Assembly: GCA_014529385.2 (NCBI GenBank)
Contig: CM043959.1
Span: forward strand, 54,316,253 to 54,380,252
Length of the DNA: 64,000 nt
Direction: 5' to 3'
DNA from: Adiantum capillus-veneris
Taxonomy: Eukaryota; Streptophyta; Polypodiopsida; Polypodiales; Pteridaceae
Shown here in pieces: positions 1-14,480 of the stretch. The number at the start of each line of letters is the position of its first letter. Position 1 is the first letter of the stretch. The notes below the pieces were generated by a model that saw only the letters and a list, made by a program, of their open reading frames with translations, had not been told where the DNA came from and did no database searches. The translations under genes and the position numbers were made by a program.

Positions 1-1188
1 AAACAGAAACCTATGTCATCAAACACCTTTGATACTCATCACTTGAGTGATGGAGGGTAGGTAAGATTAGTACGATAGGAGTGTTTCTGTTTTAGAGTTT
101 AGTGATTAGCAAAGTTCTTTCTTCCCACTGATGTGCCTCCTAGAGGTATTGTTTGTGTTTCATAGTGTGTACAGGAACAATTGTTGTTGTTAGGATTTGG
201 ACCTTCATGGAATCTTTCTCTCGTTCACACTTCAAGTCAAGCACGATCATCAACACAAACAGGTGTTTCTTGTCCGTTAGCATTGTCCCTTATCTTTTTT
301 GCATCCATGTTTGTCTGCTTTAAGTGTAATTGGTAGCATAATATTCAACGCATTTGCTTAGTATCAAACATTAAATTCAATGTAGTTTTTTGTCATAATC
401 ACTTGTCTAGGTTTAAAAATCAAGCAGTCCGACTAAACTAGTTTGACCAAGCTAGGCGTTAGAGATCTTCTCTTAATACCATGGGGAATGCCTTCCTAAT
501 AATCAATGGTTACTTAGGTTCTTAATCCAATTTAGGCAGCATTGTGTGCAATGTACTAGGGCTTTCTAGTGGGCTTAGTCCCTATTGACCTTTAGTTAAA
601 GTATTATAAAGGGAGTTTACTAGTGTGATGAGCCTGGGGAGGGTAACAGTGTTATATGACCCCCCAAAGTTACAAAATTAAAATGCTAATAACGAACAAA
701 CAAAAAAATCAAAGTGCCACAATGTAAAATCTTAAGTTGGAAGAGAAATCTCAACTTGATTTGGTACTCCACTCACATGTATCGCCTATGGTACTAGAGC
801 CCTAGAGGTTCCTAGTGTGGGCACTTTTCCTCGAAAAGCAAAAAACCCAAGGCATACAAAATAAGCACGCACATCAAAATTGAATCACTATGAAAAGACT
901 TTGGGGGGTCAAAGAAAAGTAAATAAGTCAGGCGATGATTTCATGAGAATTCCTTTTATCGTAGTTTAACTACGAGGTCTTCTAGGTATAGCCTCTAGTC
1001 AGCCTTCGAACATGAAATACTTGGCTCTCGCGATTAAACAACCATTTTGACCAGAGAAAATTGAGAAGCTTTACCCATGGTATTAATAGTCAATCTCTAG
1101 TGCCTGTCGACCGTTCATTAGTGACCCCGGACTTGTTTATTTTTTGACCTTCCCAACGGTTTATGCATTTGATTATATTACAATTTAA
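1..1188 (+). repeat. Non-coding part of LTR element, copy 1 (left half)
   Basis: No coding potential is seen. From about position 121 on, this stretch is closely similar to about 51228-52292, so it is a dispersed repeat. Both copies run into the same downstream order: purine tract, then an L1 LTR. The repeat resumes at 2534 after a nested transposon. It could be the 3' non-coding part of an element bounded by L1 LTRs, or the upstream part of a longer LTR, because the second copy is preceded by its own purine tract and a TG start at 51165. The 5' end of the element lies outside the window. Confidence 0.6.
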
Positions 1189-2529
1189 CACTAGGTTGGT
1201 AATGGGACACTTTTATCTCCTAGGACACTTTTATGTCCTGTGAAGTGACCATTTTCCTTGAATTATGTCAAGAGTTTCAAAATAGATTTTGAGGTGCTAT
1301 CTGTCTAGAAAGTTGTCTCATGAGCTGAAACAAACTCGATATTTTTTTGGAATATCAATTCCATCTTTAACCTTGTCCTTGCACAACATTTCACAACCTA
1401 AACTGTATGAAAAAACGGTTCCTGTTTTTGGCTTTTTTCAACTTTTTGCAACTATACCACTCTAGAATTCATGTTTGTGAGGTCTATAATGCTAGAGAAC
1501 TATCTTTAGTAGCCCTCAACATGTCCTGATGCTTCTAGGGAGAAATAAATGTTAAAGTTGTAAGTTATGACCAAATTACAGAAATTGTCAAATCCTGTTT
1601 TTTTAGCCAATTTTAGCTCTTCTATGATTTTTTTGGTGGCTTTCATGATATCCAAATGCAGTTTTGATTTTCCATGTCGCATATTGTAACATAAAGCTAA
1701 TATTCCTTGAGTTTTGGGGCACCTAATACCCTATTTTTCATAGTAGACAACGATGGTTGATTTTTTCAATTATAGAAGAAAACGAAACACTCTAGTATAT
1801 CAAGTATAGCTTTTTCAATATTGTTAGTTTCTTGTGACAACTACATGCATTTTGTAGGTAGTAACCATATCTAGTCATAAGGATCAAATTTGGCTAGATA
1901 TTGAATAGTCTCTATGGGATTCTACAACTCATAATGTTGAACCCAGTTTTTTCATGTTTGGTGTATTTAGCACTTCATCTTTGTCCCCAAGATTCCCCTT
2001 GGTAAGAGATGTATTATTCTTTTGACATGCTCCATGGCTTCTTATGAACCTAAAGGACAATAGGGAACTAAGAAAACATGCATATATTATTTGTATTGAG
2101 CGTGGCTATAGAAACTTTGATGATAGGTTTGCAGAATGGTAAACATTCAATTTTTTTTGTACCTATTTATTTTGGCAAAACAAAAAATAGTGAGTGAGAA
2201 GCAATTATATGTTCTGATCACCAACCCATTGAAGTTAACTAGGGAATTTATCTCAAGTCCTACAAAAATCCCTAATCTTATTTTTATGCAACAAAACGTA
2301 AGAAATGATTGTTTTGATGAAAATGTACTGGTCCATCAACTTTGGAGGCTTGGTGTGACCAAAAGATGAGAAATTTTACAAGTTTCTTATTTTTCCCATG
2401 TGTAGTAGGCCTTGAACTATAACCTCATGAAAGGATTTCACAAAATGAGTGGATCTACTATGGTTTTGGAGGTTTTTTTCAAAACCCTGAAATGACACTT
2501 TTATGTCATGTTAGGTTACCAACCTAGTG
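1189..2529 (+). mobile_element. TTAA-targeting inverted-repeat DNA transposon, copy 1
   Basis: The 1341-bp element starts CACTAGGTTGGTAA and ends TTACCAACCTAGTG, a 14-bp perfect terminal inverted repeat. It is flanked by TTAA at 1185-1188 and 2530-2533. The related sequence at 52271-52310 is an empty site with a single TTAA (52293-52296), so this is an insertion. A subterminal motif GACACTTTTAT(G/C)TC occurs twice near the left end and once near the right end. No transposase or long ORF is present, so it is non-autonomous. A second copy lies in opposite orientation at 27230-28561. TTAA duplication is typical of the piggyBac superfamily, but the CACTA-like terminus is not diagnostic and the superfamily is left open. 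Confidence 0.85.
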
Positions 2530-2533
2530 TTAA

Positions 2534-2763
2534 TGTTTATTGCTGACAAATGGTTTAAAATTTTGTTACCAATCAATTTGTCTGTCTACAACTACATATG
2601 CTTTTTAATTGTATATGAGAATGCAATTACTGTGCCAATGTTGTTTGATTTTGCAGTGACTGAAGAAGGCTAAGGACATTCATCTCAAATGCTCTTCCAC
2701 CTCGATGAACGAGCTTCAACTCAATAGCTTCCGAGGATGGAATCTACATCAGGAAGGGGGGCA
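2534..2763 (+). repeat. Non-coding part of LTR element, copy 1 (right half), with polypurine tract
   Basis: This continues the repeat interrupted by the DNA transposon and is similar to 52297-52540. It ends in a purine tract (AGGAAGGGGGG, near 2752-2762) directly before the L1 LTR start TGTTAAC at 2764. This is the layout expected of a plus-strand priming tract beside a 3' LTR. Confidence 0.6.
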
Positions 2764-3346
2764 TGTTAACCCTCATGCACATTCCTATCACCTACAACGG
2801 ATACCGTATTATTTATTTGGTAGAGTTAGGTACTGGGCTTGTCGGTCCAATAGGAAAAGGGTAAGAGTGATCGTTGATGAGAGGCGCACTCTAACTGGAA
2901 TATTCAAGGGTTAGTTGGCTAAGTATGGGCACCCAAGTGTGAATGGGGCGAGCTAATATAAAAGTCACCCAAACCTAAAATTCATTCATTCTTTCATTTG
3001 TGCAATTGAAGAGTGCTCTTGCTCCATGTCCATCTTCTTCTTCTTCATCTCCTTGTGCGTGTCTGTATGCGTGAGAGAGAGACAGAGAGGGAGAGAGAGA
3101 GTGTGTGCGATCGAGCATTGCGACCACAGCACGACGGCGGTGAAGCGATTGAGCATGGCATGGCGGTAGCTCCTTCTTCTTCGTGGCGAGGAATCCTCCA
3201 CGAAGGCGAGCGTAGGGCAGTGAGTGACACACCCTTGCTCTGTTGAGCTTGCTAGATTAGTCTAGTTGTGTGCTTGGAGCCATTTTTGGCTCGCACACAG
3301 TGTATCAGCAAGTCCCTTACATTGACACGTGCGATAGACGTGCACA
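2764..3346 (+). mobile_element. L1-family LTR, copy 1
   Basis: The 583-bp LTR starts TGTTAAC after a polypurine tract and ends GTGCACA. A TATA box (TAATATAAAAG) lies near 2954-2964, so transcription should start around 2985-2995. The transcribed leader then carries a GA-rich run (3070-3110). Related LTRs are at 52541, 58406 and 63686 (antisense). The 3' end is set by comparison with the copy at 58406-58932, which ends GCGCACA immediately before a primer-binding site. The left target duplication would lie outside the window and cannot be checked. Confidence 0.7.
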
Positions 3347-3810
3347 ACCGCCTAGGAGACGTGACCCGGTCTCTACAATCGTTAATGTATGTATACGTCA
3401 CCACTACTTAAATCACCTTGATGGAAGGAGCCATAATAAAAATTATGGGAATAGAGCCAATGGTGGCAATAGAGGACAAGAGCTAGTGATATAGTATCAT
3501 TAAAAGGGGAACCCTACAGAGGTCAGATAATGGTGGGGTTATGCCACTTGCAGAGGTCGAATGAAGGTGGAGTGGTGAGTAGGAAGATTAGAAGGTTGAG
3601 CCTGTAGTAGGCGATGGGGAATTGCTGGCTACCTTGAGGGTCATATTGATGGCGAGGAAAGGCAGAAGCTTGGATGTGATGGGTTGTAAAAGCTAGCAGA
3701 TACGAGGAGTGGAGGAGAGACCTTATGTGCAAGTATGCCCGGGAAGAGGGAGGAGTCTGCATGATAGAGGCGGGGAGGATAAGAAACCTATGGCTAGCAC
3801 AACATGAACG

Positions 3811-3812
<2 letters not shown>

Positions 3813-3901
<89 letters not shown>
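3813..3901 (+). repeat. (GA)n microsatellite, about 44 units
   Basis: Uninterrupted GA dinucleotides. Together with the (CT)n tract at 4055-4151 it forms an inverted pair with a 153-bp spacer. Confidence 0.98.
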
Positions 3902-3904
<3 letters not shown>

Positions 3905-4051
3905 GGGGAGGGGCAGCTTGCCCTGTTGCATTGAAGACCTATATGATATGGGCCTTGCCTTGGTCCAATATTCAAGACCTCCTACCTTGCACTACCATTG
4001 GCGAGCTTGATAGGCACACAGATGAAGGTCGCAAGTAGAAGATAAGATGTA

Positions 4052-4154
<103 letters not shown>

Positions 4155-5793
4155 CCCAAGCCCATATTTGCTAACATGTGGTTGAGACTTCACTTTGCCA
4201 TTATATTGTTGTACAAATTCTTGGTAGCCCTTACCGCAGAGGAATGTATTGGGGGTCAGCAAGCTAGAACTACCTAGCAAGTAACTTGGGTACAAGCACG
4301 TTGTTGTTGGCCTTCTCCTCATCCTCAGTAGTGATCATCACCAAAGCCTATGAACTCTCCATCATTGTTCAAGTTCCTCGCCGCTACTACATACATGTGG
4401 AGAGATTCCTAGATTTTCTATGGGAGGTTGTTCATGATTAGGTCTGTCATCTACATCCCACTGATAAGTGATGGTCTCGTGGCACTCTTCGTTTAGCACT
4501 CCGAACCTATCATGATCTTCCCTGTCCACACCAACAACAAGCTGTGTTTCTCACATCAACCCAGATCTAACATTGATTGTAGTAGAAGCCATCTGCTTTA
4601 ATATTCTTATAATTATCGGCCGATCTGCTTCCATGATTGCAGATAGATCATCAAATGATATTGATGATGCTATCACCATTTCTTGAGATTAAATGCTACC
4701 ACTTCTTTGCTAAAGATAGAGGAATGGAATGCCACAGTAAACTTTGCTTCTACACCATGGAGTCTTATTTTAGTCTGTTCAAGTTTGAAACTGTTTTTGA
4801 CCTGGGAAAGTTCCATGATAACATGCTTATGAGAGGGATTTTCTCAGCTTAGAAAGCATTTGGACCTTCATTCATGTCAACATAATGGGAATTTCTAAGA
4901 GGAGAAGCATCCAATGAAGCACCAAAAATAAGAACAGGTATAGTAGCATCAATTTCTAGTCTTACGTATACAACATCTACAACCTTGTGAAAGGTAGAAG
5001 TGTGTGTGTGTGTGTGTGTGTGTGTTATCGTTGGCACAGGCTACATGTGGAGGACCCTAGGACCACATTGATGTCTGCTATTGGCTATCTTGTCCCTCCC
5101 AACCATCTTCCTACCACCCTCATTTGAATGTTGACCTTGAGCTATTGTACCCCTCGACCCCGAAGGCCTGCCTTGGATGTAGTGCAGCCTTTCCTTGCTC
5201 TCTTTCAACCTTTGATTATAGTGTGGCTATCTATTAATGGCATGGTGGCTCTCAACCATTGGGAAACCATCTACCTATCACCTTCCTTGAGTTTTTTCAT
5301 TGCCTAACAAACCATCCCATTACCCTCCTTCTCCAGTTCTATCTATGCTCATACTCCTTAATTAGGGAGGTTCCTTAATTGTATCCCTCCCATTTTGTGC
5401 CACTAATTTCCTTCCATGTAGCTCATAAGGCATGGAAATCTACACCATTGTTGCAAATTGCTCCATCTGCACATTGCTTGGTAGAGCCGTTGGGCGCAGC
5501 CCCCCTGCTCGAACTACCTCACCATATCCTATTGCAGATTCAACTCATCATGAGCCCACATTGTCACATTTTTCACAATGTTAAGTCTATAGATGGACAA
5601 CCTCAAACTCACCTCAAATGAGTAGCTACATCCATTATCCAAGGTGAATATGCCTCAACATGTTGGCAACTTGCAATCATCATCTTTGAAGGTGATTAGT
5701 TCCTGCAACCTCGATCGCCATACTCGATTGCTTATATACATGACCACTTCCTACTAGCCAGTCTATCCCACTATCTAGTACTTGAGATCTAGT

Positions 5794-5797
<4 letters not shown>

Positions 5798-5869
<72 letters not shown>
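5798..5869 (+). repeat. (GA)n microsatellite, about 36 units
   Basis: Pure GA tract. Just downstream a short direct repeat (ACATAAATATT plus GATGTTGATTA) occurs twice, at about 5870-5893 and 5915-5937. Confidence 0.97.
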
Positions 5870-5871
<2 letters not shown>

Positions 5872-6470
5872 ATAAATATTGAGATGTTGATTACATAAAG
5901 TGAGATATCGGAGTACATAAATATTAAGATGTTGATTAGACAAATGAGATGTGATTAGTTTGTCTTTTCCTTTGCCACATATGATGCCCACATACATTAC
6001 CAACACTACAAAACATACACCATGCATCATAGCTAGGAGCTACGAGGTCTTGTTCATCCTCCTATTGAACTCATGTTTTTTACTTTGCAAGATCCTAACC
6101 ATGGCAAACGTGCAAAAGGACCAATACTATTATGAGTATTTTTGCAAGATCATACGTTGTTTTTACATCATATACAATTGTGAAAAGAGCGAGGAGCAAA
6201 ATTTTGTAGCTAAACTCTTCACATGACAATAGCAAGATGTTGTCCCTTTCACACACCTACACACAATACAATTGCTTGGAGAGAGGGCTACAATGATTGA
6301 AAGTCTTATCATTTATACAAATTGTAGAGGGATACTTTGGGCTTCTAGAGAAGCTCCACAAACAAGGTATCATTGCCAAAGGAGAATCCATTCAAAGTAA
6401 CAAATAGGGAGCCTTGAAGTTTTTTGGGGGAGCTATTTGACAGAAAGCCATATCCAACACATGAATACAC

Positions 6471-6474
<4 letters not shown>

Positions 6475-6519
<45 letters not shown>
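6475..6519 (+). repeat. (GA)n microsatellite
   Basis: Pure GA tract in unclassified DNA. Confidence 0.97.
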
Positions 6520-6523
<4 letters not shown>

Positions 6524-6737
6524 ATTAACATAAGCCTTCACCTCACCAAACTTGGAAACTACGTCTGCCCTTCTATTGAACAACTTTTTCCACATGCTCC
6601 TTCACACAAAATATATTGGGGAGCCCAAGAAAAAGCCCCTCATTTGCAAACACAAAGGGAAAGAGAAAGGGAGGTTGCTACTGCTTTTAGAACTCTACCT
6701 CCTGCCACACTGAGCCTCCAACATGTCTTAATCCTTA

Positions 6738-8489
<1,752 letters not shown>

Positions 8490-8519
<30 letters not shown>
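8490..8519 (+). repeat. (CA)n microsatellite at L2 LTR end
   Basis: About 15 CA units follow directly on the LTR terminus. Confidence 0.95.
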
Positions 8520-8522
<3 letters not shown>

Positions 8523-8689
8523 CCTTGCCTCTTACTTCCAGCATATCACCAATGTTCCTGCTTTCGAGCCCCAGGTACCGCTAGAAAGAAATTGCTTCAT
8601 TACCAAGGCAACCTCTGGCATGCACTATTGTTAACACGAATCATCCAAAGTTTCATTTTCCAAGCAATACATGATGCATGGATAACCAT

Positions 8690-8810
<121 letters not shown>

Positions 8811-9376
8811 CTTCAATCACTCATAACTGGAGCATTAGGCATCAAAGAGGTGAAATGGATATGTATTGGTCGCTACACTGAGGTGTATTGTGTCACATCT
8901 CAAGGTTCAAATTGTGGGTGGAAGGGTGTGGCTATCATTGAGTCTTGTAGTTGCCTTACAGGTAGCGGCTTCAACCCTAATCGGTGCTCAACCTACTGGA
9001 GTCAGCATTCAATTGATGACACATCCTACTGCATGAGGTGCTCAACTAACAAAACATTTCTCTCATGATAGCCTATAGATGGCCAGGCTAATGGCATGGA
9101 TATGTAGCCTGCAGAGGGTGGATGGTAGAGAAGTTGTGAGTGAGAAAGTGGCAGACAACTCACACAAGAAGGCGGTGGGGATTGTGATGATGGCGGGGAG
9201 CTATGGCCTTCACTATTCACAATGATGGTGGGGTGGCTGATGGAAGGACCAAGGTATGGCCATGAATTGTGCTTTTCCTGAGAGTATAAGTCGGTGACGA
9301 TGATGGGAGACCTTAGGTTGGGGCTAGGCTTAAGGTAAGGTGAGGTGTGACCGTGTGGCTAGTGCAACACACAGGG

Positions 9377-9399
9377 CGGGGGGGAGGGGGGGGGGGGGG

Positions 9400-9455
<56 letters not shown>
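9377..9455 (+). repeat. Poly-G run followed by (GA)n
   Basis: A run of G with a single A interruption (9378-9402) passes into about 27 GA units. A similar compound lies at 44999-45060. Confidence 0.95.
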
Positions 9456-9456
<1 letters not shown>

Positions 9457-10607
9457 GCCATTGAAACCAACGCCGAGATCTTCTATGCATTGAATAAGAG
9501 TGTGCAATTAAATATAGCATACTAAAGCCCATGGGTTAGAGGGATAAAAAAAATGGGGTGCTCAGTGCCCCTCCCTAGCAAGTATCGTGCAAGGCCTATG
9601 GCCTATCCAACCCTCCCGTGCAGCTATGGTGACCATGATGGGAAACAAATGCATTATAAGTAAACTTGGATAGGGCCAGAGTAAACTAAGACAAAAAAAG
9701 GTAAATTCGGACATGGTTGAGTAAAATCGGATGGCCGAGCCTACCTCGCATCACGCGCTTCTAGTTCTATGTTGTGTATCCCATGGAGGGGTCTTCATTA
9801 AAGACCCCATGGGATTTAGTCCTGTAGATAGCCCCCTGTCACTTGTGCAGAGTGGCCCCTCCCATTGAAACAGTTGGCCATGCACGGGATGTGGCAAGTA
9901 GCAGCACATGGTCCATGGTTCACCTCTAGCCGGAGGTTGCATTTCTTTGAGCCTGAAAAGGCTACTTCTTCTGCTCCACTACACCCAATCTACCACCTAC
10001 TATCTATGGTTGCTTTTTATACATTCATTTTTCTCGTTTGAGGTATTTGGCTCATTTTTAGAGCGTGAAAATGTGACCTACCCTTCAAGAAAATACACTA
10101 AAATGCGAAAGATATAATAAAATGATACAAATTTGAGAGGCAAGGGTGTTGGACCACACTCTTCTTTTTGAAGAGGCCCATGTTTCTTAATGTAGGGTCA
10201 ACTATATTAGCATTGGCACTGATGCCCACCATTAACTTCTTCCATTATCGTGCATGATCACCGCGGCTGCCATCGACCCATGCCTACCAGTGCTGTGTAA
10301 TTTTTTAGCCTAGAATATCCACCTCTTCTAGGGCCTAGGCTCTATGAATGCCTAATTGCATTCACACTGCTTGGGCCTCGTTATTCCCCCTTGTCAAACC
10401 AATGGACATCCCTACCCGCTCAGGGTTGGTGTAGACACCATGTCGCTAGTTGTAGCACAACAACGTTGCTATTGTTCGTGTCCAATGGAGATGCTATTAT
10501 TTCTTGCTCCTGCTTAGAATACAACACAACAAACTTTGCTTGTCGCCTACATCTACCCATGGTAGTGCAATCTTACCTTGTCATCAACACTTTCAAGCTA
10601 ATAGCAT

Positions 10608-10609
<2 letters not shown>

Positions 10610-10663
<54 letters not shown>
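10610..10663 (+). repeat. (CT)n microsatellite
   Basis: Pure CT tract of about 27 units. Confidence 0.97.
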
Positions 10664-10666
<3 letters not shown>

Positions 10667-11989
10667 GCAACCTATATGCTATAAATGAAAAACTCAGGAA
10701 TACATTAGGTTCCGATAGGAGAAACAAATCTACATGAGTATGTAAAATATCATGAGAAGGCAAAACAAATTCTAGCTGCTTTACAACTCATTGAAACTCC
10801 GGTCTCAAAGTGATCATAGGAAGATGATGATGATGGCAAGGGGAAGAGGAGTTGATGTGCAAAGAGGGCCAAAGGAGGGAAATGTGATGGGAGGATGAAT
10901 CTGTGTAGTAGGTGCCTAAGTGATGGGAGTGACAATACCGAGAAAGATAGCAGACGGGGGAGAAGTGGGTAGTGTGTACGGGTTGGAAGGGAGAGAGTTG
11001 TTTTAGTTGGTGGGTGCAACCCTATAGGGGAGTGAATGCTACATCAAAAGGTTCAAAATTTTTGAAGATTAGATGAAGATGAAGGTGAGAATGAGTTGGC
11101 ACCCATAAATTTGACGCAAGAGAGTGGACAGGGCAGCTGGAATTTTTGATGATAGCCCCTTTTACGTAGTTTGTGACACATGTTAGAGGCACATTACCTA
11201 TCGTTACATAATAAATTTAGATTTTTAAGCGGCAAAATTTGCAAATTCTTAGCTTCATTCCAAGCTTGCCTTCAATAAAATTGTAGAGAATTTTACAAGT
11301 TTTACTATTGCTGACAAATCCTTCAAATTTCTATATGAAAATTGAGATGGTTTTAAGTGTCTCTTTTTGGCCTGCCATTCGGGGGCCTTAGTGTTTGCCA
11401 GAGTTGGTTCATCTTATGTAGCACTATCCCTTTTAAAAACATTGTTTTAGAAGGAAGAGTTGTCATGAGATGGGCGTTTACAATCATCTACGACTCCTCA
11501 TCGTTTCTCTCTAGTGCGGGTTGCGTGGTGATCGTGTAAGTGCATCTCTCTCTTTCTCTCTCTCCTTCTTCCCCTCCCTTTTTCTTTGTCAGTGTTGTTG
11601 GTGGTGAATGTGGTGAGCATATTGTCAACTTCTTTGTTTCTTGCACCGCTACATTATGGTTGGTTTTAGAGCAATTACACTTAATCTCACTTTAATATCA
11701 TCTTGATTTTTTCTTGATTTTTGCATGTATATTTGTGCAGGTCTTTTTGCAATGGGGAAATCTTAAATGAGGTAATCCCTCACCAATTTTAGGTCAGGAT
11801 CAGTAATGTGCTCTTTTTTTTTTTCAAAGGGAGTGAATTAGCAAGCTATGACAATTACCTTTCCATATATGGTCTTCTACATGTGATGCGAAAAACCCCT
11901 GTCCTATGGCATGGATGGCCTTTCTTGGTGTTTTAGCTTCACATTATTTTTTTGAAGTTGTTGTACCGAGGCAAGGATGTTTTTGTTAA

Positions 11990-14450
11990 GGAGTCTAAGA
12001 AAGATGCGTCTATTTAAGGAAGTTAAAAATGAAAGTAAAGAGGAATTAGAACTTTCTAAATTTCCTAAATGAGTTTCAAGATGTGTTTACGGATGTCATT
12101 CCTAGGGAGCTACCTCCCAAAAGGGGACAAGATGATCATTCCATATAACTTCTACCCAGTTGCTCACCTCGTAATAAGCCTCCTTATCGAGTCTCACTGG
12201 CTTAGCAAGAGGAGATTATGAGGCAAGTGAACGAGCTTGTGGAAAAAAAAATGGTCATGCCTAGTTCATCTCTATTTTTTTCACCCGTTCTACTAGTATA
12301 AACGGATATGGTACCTATAGAATGTGTGTGGACTATCGGGCACTTAATTAGATAACCATAAATAGTTTTCATGTTCCCATGATACAAGATCTATTCGATA
12401 AGCCGCAAGTGTCTACCTACTTTAGTAGAATCGATCTCAAAAGTGGTTATCTCATCAGATAAGGATAGTGCCTCAAGATATTCATAGGATGGCCTTTTGA
12501 ACATCTTTTGGCCTGTATGAATTCTTGGTACTCCCTTTTGGACTAACCAATGCATCGGCTATCTTTAATCAAATGATAGAAAGGCTCTTTAGACCTCACC
12601 AAAGCTTCACAAGAGTTTTCTTCAACGGCATTATCATCTACTCGAAGACTATTGAGGAACATAAGCAACGTAACGTCTTCATTATTTTAGGTCATATCAT
12701 CTCTCAAGCAAGGATACAAATGGACCCTGCAAAGTTGGAGGTAATAAAAGGATGGCATATACCAACAAATCTACATGAATTAATAAGCTTTATAGGAACG
12801 TGTGCATACTATAGACGCTTCATAGAAAAATTCTCACTCATAGCAGGCCCATTGTATGATTTGACTAAGAAAAATGATACATTTGTAAGGATTGCAAAGG
12901 AGAATGAAGCTTTTGAAAATTTAAAGGCAAAGATTACCTCTCAACCCGTGCTAGTATTATCAGATCTTTCAAAGCCTTTTGAGGTCCAATGTGATGCTTG
13001 TGGACATTGCATTGGAGCTATTTTGTTTCAGAAGGGCATGCCATAGCATACGAAAGTAGGAGATTGGATGACCAAGAAAAGAATCAAGGCATAAATGAAA
13101 AATAGCTTTTAGCTATCTTACATGCCCTAGATGCTTGGAAGCATTATCTCCTAGGCACTCCATTTATTTTGTGCACAGATCATCAAAGTCTTAAATAATT
13201 TTTGACGCAAACTAAATTGAATGATAAGCAAATGAGGTAGACAAATAATCTCTCTCAGTTTAATTTTCATATTGCTCACATAGTTGGTAAGCACAACCAA
13301 GTGGTTGATGCAATTTCATGAAGGCCAAGGGTGAATGTTGTATCAATAGCTACGCACAACGATCTATCCTCTATGATAGATGAGTATGCTACAAATCGAA
13401 ACTTCAAAGATGTAATGTCAGCTATTGCACTAGGCAAGAAACAGGAACCATACAATGTCCAAGATGGTTATCTTCCCTATGGCAATAGGCTATGTGTTAC
13501 ACATAATTTACGTGAAAAGGTTATGTATGAATCTCATGTTCCAGCTTATGCAGGACATAGAGGGATTCAAGGGATTAGAGATGTACTTTTATTGGCCAAC
13601 CGGACTATGTTGCCAAATGCATTGTATGTCAAAAGACAAAGTATGATAGAGGGAAGCAGCCTTGCTTTCTTCAACCATTGCCTATACCTGGTCCCCCATG
13701 GATATACTATCCATGGATTTTATGTTTGGATTACCCAAGGCCATACATAGAAATACGGGGAATATGGATGATAGTAGACCGCTTTAGTAATAAAGTGCAT
13801 TTCATACACATCAAAAAGACTATTAAAGCACACCATATGGAAACCTTCTTTATCTCACACATCTTTAAGCACCATGGCTTACCAACATCTATAGTATTTG
13901 ATAGAGATTCAAGAATTACTAGCATTTTGGAAGGGTCTCTTTGAGAATTTGGGGACTAAGTTGAATTCCTCCTCGGCCTATCACACACAAATGGATGGCC
14001 AAAGTGCGATAGTAAATTCAACCATCATCGATCTACTTAAAGACTATGTTACGGAAGTAGATCAAAGAGATCAATGAGAAAAGTATTTACCCTTAGTAGA
14101 GTATACGTACAATAACACTGTCCATACTTCTACAAGAAAGGCACCCTTTGAGGTAATTGAAGGAAGACCCAAGCTCCCATTGATAGTCAGACACTTGGGA
14201 ACATATTTGTTGCTGATGAGTATAAAAGATATCTTAAAGAATTTCTTTGAAAGATCAAAGAAGCTGTATTCATCACGCAATAGAAGCAAAAGGATGGTGT
14301 CGATAAGCATACACAATACTTGATCTTCAAAGAAAATGATTGGGTATTGCTCAAGTTTCCAAAAGCACACCGAAGTCATACTACGAGCAAGGGAACATAA
14401 TGACGCCCAACAGGTCACCAAAAATATTATGCTAAGTTAGCAAATAGGAG
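11990..14450 (+). pseudogene. Decayed Ty3/gypsy chromovirus pol (RT, RNase H, integrase)
   Basis: Multiple frames and stops, but domain order is clear. The RT N-terminus (IPRELPPKRG near 12100) is followed by VLPFGLTNAS at about 12528 and the catalytic-loop region at about 12615, where the usual F-x-D-D is FFNGI, so both metal-binding aspartates are lost. A segment after EEHKQR is deleted. RNase H follows (FEVQCDACGHCIGA near 12980), then the integrase zinc-binding region (YAGHRGIQG near 13545) and core (13770-14240). In the core DGQSAI replaces the usual DGQSE, so the catalytic glutamate is gone. It is about 80-85% identical by eye to the pol at 59650-61460. Similarity stops near 14450, where an unrelated acidic ORF region begins. 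Confidence 0.9.
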
Positions 14451-14480
14451 GAAAATAAATCAGGGGATCAAAACAACGAA

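Noticed and set aside
1189-2529. Assignment of the TTAA element to the CACTA superfamily because it begins CACTA
   Set aside because: CACTA elements make 3-bp target duplications; here the empty-site comparisons support TTAA. The superfamily is left open.
2975-3246. Several overlapping frames on both strands of the L1 LTR leader
   Set aside because: They lie in LTR leader sequence, overlap one another and are not preserved in the other L1 copies.
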